DNA from: JBKHJZ01 sp046537875
GTDB taxonomy: Bacteria > Actinomycetota > Acidimicrobiia > Acidimicrobiales > VFJN01
NCBI GenBank assembly: GCA_046537875.1
Contig: JBKHJZ010000052.1
Location: 1 to 17,342, forward strand
Length of the DNA: 17,342 nt
Direction: 5' to 3'
Positions 1-6,492 of this stretch are shown piece by piece. Each line of letters begins with the position of its first letter. Position 1 is the first letter of the stretch. The notes beneath the pieces were generated by a model. It did no database searches, was not told the DNA's origin, and worked only from the letters and a program-made list of their open reading frames with translations. Position numbers and translations under genes: made by a program.

Positions 1-138
1 GCCACCGGGCGGGCCGGGGCCGCCCGCCGCGCCGCCGAGGACGCGCAACGCGACGCCGACACCGCCGCGGAGGAGCGCGACGAGGCCGCCGCTGCACTCG
101 CCGATGCCCGGGAGCTGGTCGCAGAGCTCGAGCAGTAG
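1..138 (+). CDS. C-terminal tail of a coiled-coil protein (partial)
   Basis: The first 45 codons of the window are open in frame 1 and end at TAG 136-138. The residues are almost entirely Ala, Arg, Glu and Asp, with a helical, charged pattern ending in ARELVAELEQ, as in a long coiled coil or an alanine-rich structural or DNA-associated helix. The start lies upstream of the window, so the protein cannot be named. The same strand is then empty until 1664, so this gene probably ends its transcription unit here. It converges with the MFS gene whose stop is at 209, leaving a 70-base gap (139-208). That gap holds only a weak CTCT-CACG-AGAG hairpin and no T tract. The coding call rests on codon bias and a clean stop; the function is unknown. 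Confidence 0.55.
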   Translation, partial: ATGRAGAARRAAEDAQRDADTAAEERDEAAAALADARELVAELEQ

Positions 139-208
139 CCGGCGCCCGTGAGGCGCACAGCCGACGCCACCCCCGTTGCGACAGCGCCGGCCCCGCTCTC
201 ACGAGAGG

Positions 209-1480
209 TCAGCCGGGCTGAGCCGGTCCCGTGCGCAGCGCGGGCCCGGGCGACCCCGCCCGCGGTCCCGGCGACCGCAGCCACCACCACCCGGTGAGCA
301 GGGCTGCCAGGGCGAAGTGCGCCGTGATCACCACCCATCCCAGGGTGTACGCGTCGGTGGCGTCGACGAGTGCCCCGAAGGCGGGAGGGCTGACGATGAA
401 GCCGGCGAAGAATCCCATCGTCACCAGCCCGGTCGCCCGCCCGACGTGGGCCTGGCGCACCTCGCGCACCACCGCGAGCATCCCCACCGCGTTCCACGCC
501 GCCGCGCTCAGCCCGAGCGCGACCGCCGCCAGCCAGACCGTCCAGGTCGCACCGCTCTCGGCCTGCCAGAGCACGAGCGTCGCCACCGTGGCACCCGCCG
601 CCAGGCCGAGGAGCACCTGGGCGACGCGGGTCGCCCGGTCCCCGACCCAGCCCCACAGCAACCTGGCGACCACACCGGTGAAGGCGAACGTGGCCAGCAC
701 CGATCCGGCGGTCGCCTCGTCCATGCCGAGCCGCTCGTGGGCGTAGAGCGGCAGGTGGAGCATCACCGCCGAGACGCCGCCCCCCATGAAGAAGGCGTAC
801 AGCGTGAGGTACGGAACGCCGCCGTCCGTCCAGCGGAACGGCGCCCCGTCCCCGCCGGCCACGTGCCCCGGTGTGCCCCCGACCGGCACCACCCGGCGGG
901 AGGCCGCCAGCGCCACCAAGGCGGTGGCCGCGGCGAGCACCACCGCGACCCGCCAGCCGGCCACGAGGGCGACGGCCGGCAGGATGACCCCCACCAGCGT
1001 GCCGCCGATGTGCACGCCCGCCTGCTTGGCGCCGAGCACCACGCCCCGGTAGCGGCGCGGGGTGTACCTCGCGACCAGCAGGTTGGTCACCGGGTTGGAG
1101 GCCGCCTGCACCACCCCCGCCGGGATCGCGAACAGGAGGAACATCACCACCGAGGTGCTCGCGGCGACGCCCAGCATCGCCGCACCGCTGATCACGAACA
1201 GCGCGGTCATCACGGCGCGGCTCTCGATGCGGTCGATCAGCCGCCCGCCGGGGATCGACACCAGGGCCGCGACGGTGAAGTTGACGGTCACGAACAGCCC
1301 GAGCTGCGACCGCGAGAGCGACAGCGCAGGCAGGAGGAACGGGCTGAGCGCCCCCACGACGAACGGCGTCACCGTCCCGAACACCATCGCCAGCGTGACG
1401 ACCACGGCGAGCGCCACGTGGCCGCTCGGCCGTTCACGGATGGCGGATCGCGCTCCGTCGGGCGCCGGGTCGTGGTCCAT
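209..1480 (-). CDS. MFS transporter, 12-TM type
   Basis: This 423-residue membrane protein has about 12 hydrophobic segments. The first is near residues 20-45 (VALAVVVTLAMVFGTVTPFV). A motif-A-like loop, GGRLIDRIESR, follows TM2, and a central hydrophilic linker lies around residues 200-220 before the second six-helix half (starting PYLTLYAFFMGGG). The fold fits the major facilitator superfamily, acting as a proton-coupled transporter in the cytoplasmic membrane. The substrate cannot be read from the sequence. I chose ATG 1480 (MDHDPAPDG) because the upstream extension to 1585 is Arg/Pro-rich and unlike a transporter N-terminus; a weak GAAGG lies about 10 bases ahead. The gene diverges from the lipoprotein gene at 1664 across a 183-bp gap, so the two may share a control region. 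It does not carry the operator motif found further right. Confidence 0.88.
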   Translation of the reverse strand: MDHDPAPDGARSAIRERPSGHVALAVVVTLAMVFGTVTPFVVGALSPFLLPALSLSRSQLGLFVTVNFTVAALVSIPGGRLIDRIESRAVMTALFVISGAAMLGVAASTSVVMFLLFAIPAGVVQAASNPVTNLLVARYTPRRYRGVVLGAKQAGVHIGGTLVGVILPAVALVAGWRVAVVLAAATALVALAASRRVVPVGGTPGHVAGGDGAPFRWTDGGVPYLTLYAFFMGGGVSAVMLHLPLYAHERLGMDEATAGSVLATFAFTGVVARLLWGWVGDRATRVAQVLLGLAAGATVATLVLWQAESGATWTVWLAAVALGLSAAAWNAVGMLAVVREVRQAHVGRATGLVTMGFFAGFIVSPPAFGALVDATDAYTLGWVVITAHFALAALLTGWWWLRSPGPRAGSPGPALRTGPAQPG

Positions 1481-1663
1481 CGGGGGAAGCCTTCGGGGAG
1501 GGCCGTGAGCCGGCCGGGCCTGGGCGGTCGACGTTCGGTCGGGCGGCAACCTATCCGAGTGCGGCCGCTCGCCACCGCCCCGCATCTACGCTCGCCGGCG
1601 CCGTCCGCCGCCGGACCACGTCAGGGAGCCGCCTGTGACACCCCGAGACCCGAGGAGCGCCCC

Positions 1664-2185
1664 GTGAGCCGCCACGCACCGATCGCCGGAGGCGACCGCC
1701 GGTGGGCGGTGGCCGCGGCCGGCGTGGCCGTCGCCGCTCTCCTGGTCGCGGCATGCGGCGATGGCGGCGGCGACGATGCCGACCGGCAGGACGCGGTCGC
1801 GGCCCGCGGGGCCGAGGTCATGCCCTTCGACCTCGACGCCACCACCCACCGCTTCGCGCCGGTGGACGACGGTCTGATCCAGACCGTCGTGGCCGACGAC
1901 CCCGGCGACGCCGAGCAGGTGGGCCTCATCCGGGAGCACCTCACGCACGAGGCGGACCGCTTCACCGAGGGCGACTTCGGCGACCCGGCCACCATCCACG
2001 GCCACGACATGCCCGGGCTCGCCGAGCTCGAGGCGGGTGCGGGTGGGATCCGGATCGCCTACGACGAGATCGAGGGCGGCGCGCGCATCGCGTACACCAC
2101 CACCGATCCCGCCCTCGTCAGCGCGCTCCATCGCTGGGGTGAGGCCCAGGTCACCGATCACGGCGCACACGCCGAGCACGGCTGA
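1664..2185 (+). CDS. Small secreted lipoprotein of unknown function
   Basis: This is a 173-residue protein starting at GTG 1664, with a good ribosome binding site (GAGGAG at 1652-1657, 6-base spacing). Residues 1-30 are a signal peptide: Arg12-Arg13, a hydrophobic core of Ala/Val/Leu, then the lipobox LVAAC with Cys31 as the predicted lipidation site, followed by a GDGGGDD linker. The mature part is acidic and includes PFDLDATTHRFAP, a DDPGDAEQVGLIREHL stretch, GDFGDPATIHGHDMPGL and a His-rich end (DHGAHAEHG). The scattered His and Asp residues could bind metal, but that is inference. From memory, similar short secreted proteins sometimes carry an aspartate carbamoyltransferase label in databases; the small size, export signal and lack of ATCase motifs argue against that function here. 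It is tail to tail with the gene ending at 2201, only 15 bases away. Confidence 0.82.
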   Translation: MSRHAPIAGGDRRWAVAAAGVAVAALLVAACGDGGGDDADRQDAVAARGAEVMPFDLDATTHRFAPVDDGLIQTVVADDPGDAEQVGLIREHLTHEADRFTEGDFGDPATIHGHDMPGLAELEAGAGGIRIAYDEIEGGARIAYTTTDPALVSALHRWGEAQVTDHGAHAEHG

Positions 2186-2200
2186 CGCCGCTGCCGGACC

Positions 2201-3109
2201 TCAGCGGGCCATCGCCCCGGCGAGGTCGTGGGGGCCGGCCGCCGGGTAGCCGCGCTGCTCGCGGATCGCGCTTCCCCACGCCCGCAGGATGCCGAGGAGG
2301 TCGTCGAGGTCGTCGCCCAACGCCTCGATCGCGGGCCGGCAGCTCGCGTCGGTGGCCACCTCGACCGCCTCGCGCTCGGCGCGACCGGCCTGGCTCAGGG
2401 CCCCGTCGGACAGCAGCCCGCGCTCGACGAGGCGGGCCTCGGCGGCGTCGAGGTCGGCGGCGCTCCAGGCACGGGTCCGGAGGTAGGTCCGGAGCCCCAG
2501 CCCCCACCAGGCCTCGGTGAGCAGCCCGATCTCGGTGGCGTCGAAGCCGGCCGAGGTCCACGCGGCCACATGTGCGTCACCCCGGTACTCCCGCAGCATG
2601 TCGGCGAGGCGCCAGGCGTCGCCGAGCGGATCGCCCGGCAGGCCGAGCGCCCGGAGCCCTGCGAACAGCGGGCGGCCCTCCGCACGCAGGGGCTCGACGG
2701 CCCGGGAGAGCAGCGCCGTCGCCCGTTCGAGTCCCTCGGGCTCGTCGCCGAGGATCCGGCGGAGCTGGGCCACGGCGCCCGAGGTGCGGACCTCGCGAAT
2801 GGTCGCGGCGTCGGTGAGCGACCAGCCGTGGGCGACCGCGGGCACCACGACGGCCGGGTTGAACACGGCGAACGCCGCGGCGACCACCTCCCCCGGCACC
2901 TGGCCCAGCAGCGAGCCCCGACTGCAGAAGTAGGCCGGGCCGTCCGGGGCGGCCACGCCGGCGAACGAGCCGGGGCTGGCACCGAAGCCGAGCCCGGCGT
3001 AGCCCTCGTGGCACTCGGGTGCGAAGTAGACCTGTGCGGCCACGGGCTCGATGGCGCCGGCCAGCGAGCGTGCCCGTGCCGGCAGGTCGTCGGTCACGCT
3101 CGTCGCCAT
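2201..3109 (-). CDS. SCO6745 family protein (SalK-like HTH fold)
   Basis: This is a 302-residue soluble protein of the actinobacterial SCO6745 / SalK-like family. Recognisable family stretches are YFAPECHEGYAGLGFG near residue 27, then YFCSRGSLLGQVPGEVVAAAFAVFNPAVVVPAV at about 60-92. In the C-terminal half, LLTEAWWGLGLRTYLRTRAWSAADLDAAEARLVERGLL looks like a winged-helix segment. The family's biochemical role is not established; it often sits beside catabolic or secondary-metabolism genes. I placed the start at ATG 3109, with GGAAGGGG just upstream as Shine-Dalgarno; the open extension to 3235 would run through the divergent promoter and into the neighbouring gene. The start codon lies 61 bp from the divergent DUF7064-like gene, with operator copy A (3136-3151) between them, so both are probably controlled by the TetR encoded at 4304-4918. 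Confidence 0.8.
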   Translation of the reverse strand: MATSVTDDLPARARSLAGAIEPVAAQVYFAPECHEGYAGLGFGASPGSFAGVAAPDGPAYFCSRGSLLGQVPGEVVAAAFAVFNPAVVVPAVAHGWSLTDAATIREVRTSGAVAQLRRILGDEPEGLERATALLSRAVEPLRAEGRPLFAGLRALGLPGDPLGDAWRLADMLREYRGDAHVAAWTSAGFDATEIGLLTEAWWGLGLRTYLRTRAWSAADLDAAEARLVERGLLSDGALSQAGRAEREAVEVATDASCRPAIEALGDDLDDLLGILRAWGSAIREQRGYPAAGPHDLAGAMAR

Positions 3110-3135
3110 CCGTCCCCTTCCGGTTGGTACCGTTC

Positions 3136-3153
3136 CTGAACGATCGCTCAGTT
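3136..3153. promoter_or_regulatory. Operator copy A (predicted TetR site)
   Basis: CTGAACGATCGCTCAGTT lies between two divergent starts (3109 and 3171). Its first 16 bases form a near-perfect palindrome, CTGA-ACGATCGC-TCAG, with only one mismatched pair. The same motif recurs at 4950 and 6457, with 14 of 18 positions identical in all three copies. A TetR dimer bound here could repress both flanking promoters. The binding protein is inferred, from the tetR gene lying among the three sites, to be the one at 4304-4918. Confidence 0.72.
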
Positions 3154-3170
3154 CATCACAGGGGACGGCG

Positions 3171-4226
3171 GTGCGCATACGACTCGAACCCGAGGACGAC
3201 TTCCTCCACCCCGTCGAAGAGGCGACCAACTTCAACGAGAGCCGCTACTACAACGTGTTCGACCGGCCGTCGGGACTCGGCGGCTGGGTGCGGATGGGGA
3301 ACCGCCCCAACGAGGGCTACGCCGAGATGACCGTCTGCCTGTACCTGCCGGCGCGGTCCGACGATCCGGCCGAGGAGCGACCCCGGGTGGCGTTCATGTT
3401 CAAGCGCCCGCGCATCGAGGGCCACGAGGCCCACGACGCCGGCGGGCTCCGGTTCGAGGTGGTGGAGCCGTTCGCCCGGCACCGGGTGACCTACGACGGG
3501 TCGGTGTGCGTGCTCGCCGACCCGCGGGAGATGGCCGATCCCCGCGCCGCCTTCGCAGCCAACCCCCACGAGCGCTGCACGATCGATCTCGACCTGCGGG
3601 CCGTCGGGCGGCCCTGGGGCGGCGAGCCGGAGTGGGAAGAGGGCGAGCAGCGGCCGGAGCTCGATCCGGAGCGCTCGTTCGTCCGGGGCCATACCGAGCA
3701 GCACATGGCGGTGACCGGCACCGTGACGATCGGGGGCGAGACCTTCGAGCTGACCGACGGCCTGGGCCTGCGCGACCACTCCTGGGGCCCGCGCTACTGG
3801 CAGAGCGTCTGGTGGTACCGCTGGCTCACCGCCAACCTCGGGCGGGGCCTCGGGTTCGCCGCCACGCTCACCGGCCGGGAGGACGACCCGGACGCCCGCC
3901 GGTCGCACGGCTTCCTCTACGACGTCGACCGCTACGGCGACGACCGGTGGGTGCCGATCCGGGCCGTCGAGCTCGACTCCGACTACGACGACGAGTGGTT
4001 CCCGCGCGTCGTCCGTGCCCGGCTCACCACCGACGACCACGTGTACGACGTACGCGGCGACGTGTGGTCGACCATCCCGCTGCGCAACCGGCGCGACGGC
4101 ATGGTCACCCGCATCACCGAGGGCATGACCACCTGGCGCTGCGGCGACCTGGTGGGGGCGGGGATGTCGGAGTACCTCGACCAGGTGGTCGACGGGGTGC
4201 CCGTCGGCACGCGGGCCGGCATCTGA
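3171..4226 (+). CDS. DUF7064/DUF7065-type (AttH/CrtC-like) protein
   Basis: This 351-residue protein is predicted to be cytosolic, with no signal peptide or membrane span. It matches the actinobacterial DUF7064/DUF7065 type as I remember it: an N-terminal SRYYNVFDRPSGLGGWVRMGNRPNEGYAEM block (residues 24-53), a beta-rich middle with GGLRFEVVEPF, and a C-terminal block with GHTEQHM (173-179) and the hallmark LRDHSWGPRYW (200-210). These beta-rich folds resemble the AttH/carotenoid hydratase (lipocalin-like) group, but no reaction is established. His203 and Trp205 are candidate functional residues. GTG 3171 is chosen because AGGGGA (3160-3165) sits 5 bases upstream and the extension to 3051 crosses the divergent gene's start. 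Operator copy A overlaps its promoter region. The 76-base gap after it has no clear terminator. Such genes commonly accompany acyl-CoA dehydrogenases and oxygenases in lipid or terpenoid catabolism, which fits this neighbourhood. Confidence 0.78.
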   Translation: MRIRLEPEDDFLHPVEEATNFNESRYYNVFDRPSGLGGWVRMGNRPNEGYAEMTVCLYLPARSDDPAEERPRVAFMFKRPRIEGHEAHDAGGLRFEVVEPFARHRVTYDGSVCVLADPREMADPRAAFAANPHERCTIDLDLRAVGRPWGGEPEWEEGEQRPELDPERSFVRGHTEQHMAVTGTVTIGGETFELTDGLGLRDHSWGPRYWQSVWWYRWLTANLGRGLGFAATLTGREDDPDARRSHGFLYDVDRYGDDRWVPIRAVELDSDYDDEWFPRVVRARLTTDDHVYDVRGDVWSTIPLRNRRDGMVTRITEGMTTWRCGDLVGAGMSEYLDQVVDGVPVGTRAGI

Positions 4227-4264
4227 GCGCGACCGCCGGGGCAGGCGACCGGCGACGCCCGGGC

Positions 4265-4324
4265 GGGCGCAGCTCACGCCGGCGGCGCGCAGGAGGGCGC
4301 TGCTCAGGCCGGCGGCGCGCAGGC
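4265..4324. repeat. Two-copy 30-bp tandem repeat at the tetR stop codon
   Basis: Bases 4265-4294 and 4295-4324 match at 27 of 30 positions. The second copy contains the last codons and stop of the TetR gene, read on the minus strand as C-A-P-P-A-stop. The first copy repeats the same codons and stop downstream of it. It appears to be a recent slippage duplication that gives a spare in-frame-looking tail, with no effect on the encoded protein. Confidence 0.75.
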
Positions 4325-4918
4325 GATGGCGCGGGCGAAGCGCTGGTAGAGGGCGACCACCTCGTTCATCGGGCGGCCCATCTCGCCGAACGGCTCGACG
4401 AGCGAGGTCGACAGCGTGACGATCGCCCGCGCCGCCTCGCGCGGCTCGTCCACCGTGAAGTCGCCGCTCGCCACTCCCTCGCACACCACGCCCTCGACGA
4501 GGTCGAGCAGCCGGTCGCGCGTCTCGTCGATGGTCGAGCGCTCGGGTGGGGGCAGGCGCCTGTGCTCGCGCCAGGCCACGTTGGCCGCCAACCGGGCGAA
4601 CTCGTTGTGCAGAAGCGAGGCGATCAGGGTGGCGACGATCTCGTCGAGGCGGGCCGGCGGCGTGGGCCCGGCATCGAGCAGCCGGCGCTCGATCCGGGCG
4701 AGCACCACGTGGTAGGCCTCCTCGAGGAACTCGCGGAGCAGGTGGAGCTTCGACGGGAAGTGGTGGTAGAGCGCGGCGACGCTCACACCGGCCCGCGCCG
4801 CCATGTCGCGCATCGACGCGCCCTCGTAGCCGTCCTCCCCCATCACCTCGACGGCGGCTCGCATGATCGCGACCTTGCCCGGTCGCTCCCGCCGGCCGGG
4901 CACCTCGGCGACGCTCAT
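4304..4918 (-). CDS. TetR/AcrR family transcriptional repressor (regulator of the BVMO/ACAD block)
   Basis: This 204-residue protein has a classic TetR N-terminal DNA-binding domain. Helix 1 is around residues 14-27 (GKVAIMRAAVEVMGEDG). The helix-turn-helix spans about 34-54 (ASMRDMAARAGVSVAALYHHF), followed by PSKLHLLREFLEEAY. The C-terminal helical ligand domain is variable, as usual; its Ala/Leu/Val-rich surface would suit a hydrophobic or acyl-CoA-like effector, but the ligand is not readable. ATG 4918 gives the normal length; the Shine-Dalgarno is weak. Upstream on the minus strand is a possible -10 (TAGAGT), and operator copy B (4950-4967) lies about 32 bases before the start, pointing to autoregulation. 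The same motif occurs before the SCO6745/DUF7064 pair and the dehydrogenase/monooxygenase operon, so the likely role is local control of all of these. Confidence 0.92.
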   Translation of the reverse strand: MSVAEVPGRRERPGKVAIMRAAVEVMGEDGYEGASMRDMAARAGVSVAALYHHFPSKLHLLREFLEEAYHVVLARIERRLLDAGPTPPARLDEIVATLIASLLHNEFARLAANVAWREHRRLPPPERSTIDETRDRLLDLVEGVVCEGVASGDFTVDEPREAARAIVTLSTSLVEPFGEMGRPMNEVVALYQRFARAIACAPPA

Positions 4919-4949
4919 CGCCGCGCACTCTAACGGTCACCGGCCGCGA

Positions 4950-4967
4950 CCGAACGACCGCTCAGTC
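4950..4967. promoter_or_regulatory. Operator copy B (predicted autoregulatory TetR site)
   Basis: CCGAACGACCGCTCAGTC lies upstream of the minus-strand tetR start (4918) and overlaps the last bases of the MFS gene that ends at 4962. It differs from copy A at 3 of 18 bases. With its left flank, the 24-bp stretch 4944-4967 matches 6451-6474 (copy C) at 21 of 24 positions. The spacing places it near the -35 region of tetR, as expected for self-repression. Confidence 0.7.
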
Positions 4968-6305
4968 AGGGTCGGGCGCCCGGGGTGTCCCGGCGACCAC
5001 GACCTCCGGTGGCTCCCCGTCGGACACGCCGAGCCTGTCCCCGAACAGCTCGCCCCGCTCGGCGTAGAGCACCAGGACCAGCGCCAGCACGCCGTAGCCG
5101 AGGAAGCCGAAGACGAGGGGCCGGATGGTGCCGTCGAACGACTGGTCGAGCACCGAGCCCAGCAGCGCACCGCCCGCGATCTGGATCGATCCGATGACCG
5201 ACGACGCCGTCCCCGCCACCCGCGCCATCGGCTGCATGGCGATCGCGTTGAAGTTGGGGATGAGGAAGCTGTGCGCGGCCAGCATCGCCCCCGTGCCGAC
5301 GAGGAACACCGCCAGCGGCGGCCGGCCCCCGGTCAGCACCGCGACCGCCGCGTAGGCGCCCGCCAGGGCGACGTACGTGACGAGCGCGGTGTGGGCCAGG
5401 CGCCGCACCCCCATCCGCTCCACGATCCTGCCGTTCACCAGCATGGCGACGCCCATGACGGCGGCCAGCACGCCGAAGATCAGGGGGAACAGCTCCGCCC
5501 GGCCGAACGTCTCGCCGATGATGTTCTCCGAGCTGCCCAGGTACGACGTGAACACGCCGTAGAGCGAGGTCAGCGCCAGCATGTAGCCGACGGTCCGGCG
5601 GTGCGACATCACCACCCTCCCGGACCGGAGCACGGGGCCGAATCGCAGCCGCTCGATGCGGTCCTCCGCGCGCAGCGTCTCGGGGAGGCGCCTGGCCCAG
5701 ATCGACATCGCCAGGGCGGCGACCGCGCACGCGCCCAGCACCCAGCGCCACGACACGAGCACCAGGGCGCCCGCACCGAGTGCCGGTGCGAGCACCGGGA
5801 CCAGGATGAACACGGCCATGATCGACGACATCGCCCGCGACATCCGCTCGCCGTGGAACCGGTCGCGCACCACCGCCAGCGTGACGACACGCGGCCCGGC
5901 GGCGCCGAGGCCCCAGACGAACCGGCTCGCGAGCACGAGCGCGAGGTTCGGTGACAGCGCCGAGAGCACGGCGCCGACCCCGTAGATGCCGTAGCCGAGG
6001 TACAGCGCCCGTCGCCGACCGAACCGGTCGGCCACCGGGCCGTAGCACAGCTGGCCGATCGCCAGGCCGAGGAAGTAGGTGGTCACCAGGCCGGTGACCG
6101 CGGTGGCGCCCGGCGCCATGCCGAAGTCCACCCGGATCTCGTCGAACGCCGGCAGCAGCAGGTCGATCCCCAGCGCGGCGAGCGCCATCGACAGCGACAG
6201 CAGCGCGGTCAGCTCCCGGACGCCGATCGGGCGTGGCTCCGGTGCGCCGGGTGCCGTGCGCAGGGCGCTCACCTGGGCGCGCCGGTCGGTCGGGCCGCCG
6301 GGCAT
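4962..6305 (-). CDS. MFS exporter, Bcr/CflA-like (DHA1) family
   Basis: This membrane protein of about 447 residues has 12 predicted helices. TM1 is RELTALLSLSMALAALGIDLLLPAF. After TM2 comes the strong motif A GPVADRFGRRRAL (about residues 82-94). LVLASRFVWGLGAAGPRVVTLAVVRDRF then carries the conserved TM4 Arg and a Bcr/CflA-like loop. It is probably a proton-driven exporter of a small hydrophobic or toxic compound. The start is uncertain. The frame is open to GTG 6407; ATG 6305 and GTG 6272 both give normal N-terminal lengths but lack a Shine-Dalgarno. A purine-rich GGAGGAGAGAGG (minus strand of 6385-6396) lies 13 bases before an in-frame TTG at 6371. The gene is followed directly by tetR on the same strand and diverges from the dehydrogenase operon, so export and degradation of one compound, or of its toxic intermediate, is plausible. 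Confidence 0.87.
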   Translation of the reverse strand: MPGGPTDRRAQVSALRTAPGAPEPRPIGVRELTALLSLSMALAALGIDLLLPAFDEIRVDFGMAPGATAVTGLVTTYFLGLAIGQLCYGPVADRFGRRRALYLGYGIYGVGAVLSALSPNLALVLASRFVWGLGAAGPRVVTLAVVRDRFHGERMSRAMSSIMAVFILVPVLAPALGAGALVLVSWRWVLGACAVAALAMSIWARRLPETLRAEDRIERLRFGPVLRSGRVVMSHRRTVGYMLALTSLYGVFTSYLGSSENIIGETFGRAELFPLIFGVLAAVMGVAMLVNGRIVERMGVRRLAHTALVTYVALAGAYAAVAVLTGGRPPLAVFLVGTGAMLAAHSFLIPNFNAIAMQPMARVAGTASSVIGSIQIAGGALLGSVLDQSFDGTIRPLVFGFLGYGVLALVLVLYAERGELFGDRLGVSDGEPPEVVVAGTPRAPDPD

Positions 6306-6456
6306 CCCGGGCCCGGCACGTGCACGACGCGCGAGCGCGACCGGGCCAGCGTCCGCCGGGGCATCCTGCAACGCTAACCGTCCGCCTCTCTCCTCCGGCA
6401 GGTGCACATGTCACGTTGGTTCGAACCGCAACGGCGGGCGCGGCCCGCCGCCGCGA

Positions 6457-6474
6457 CCGAACGAACGCTAAGTT
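6457..6474. promoter_or_regulatory. Operator copy C before the ACAD/BVMO operon
   Basis: CCGAACGAACGCTAAGTT ends 18 bases before the GTG start at 6493 and just before the ribosome binding site AGGGGAGG (6478-6485). Its last six bases, TAAGTT, could serve as a -10 box (TANNNT), in which case repressor and RNA polymerase would compete directly; this is inference. It lies between divergent genes, so it could also affect the MFS gene on the minus strand. It is less palindromic than copy A but keeps the invariant GAACGA-CGCT-AGT core. Confidence 0.68.
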
Positions 6475-6492
6475 ATGAGGGGAGGCTGCGCC

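Noticed and set aside
1524..1541. CCGAACG-like half-match to the first operator before the first MFS gene
   Set aside because: Only 7-8 bases agree and the other half does not match.
1481..1585. Upstream extension of the first MFS gene
   Set aside because: Arg/Pro-rich and promoter-like; ATG 1480 gives a normal transporter N-terminus.
3110..3235. Upstream extension of the SCO6745-family gene
   Set aside because: It crosses the operator and the first codons of the divergent gene; ATG 3109 has a good ribosome binding site.
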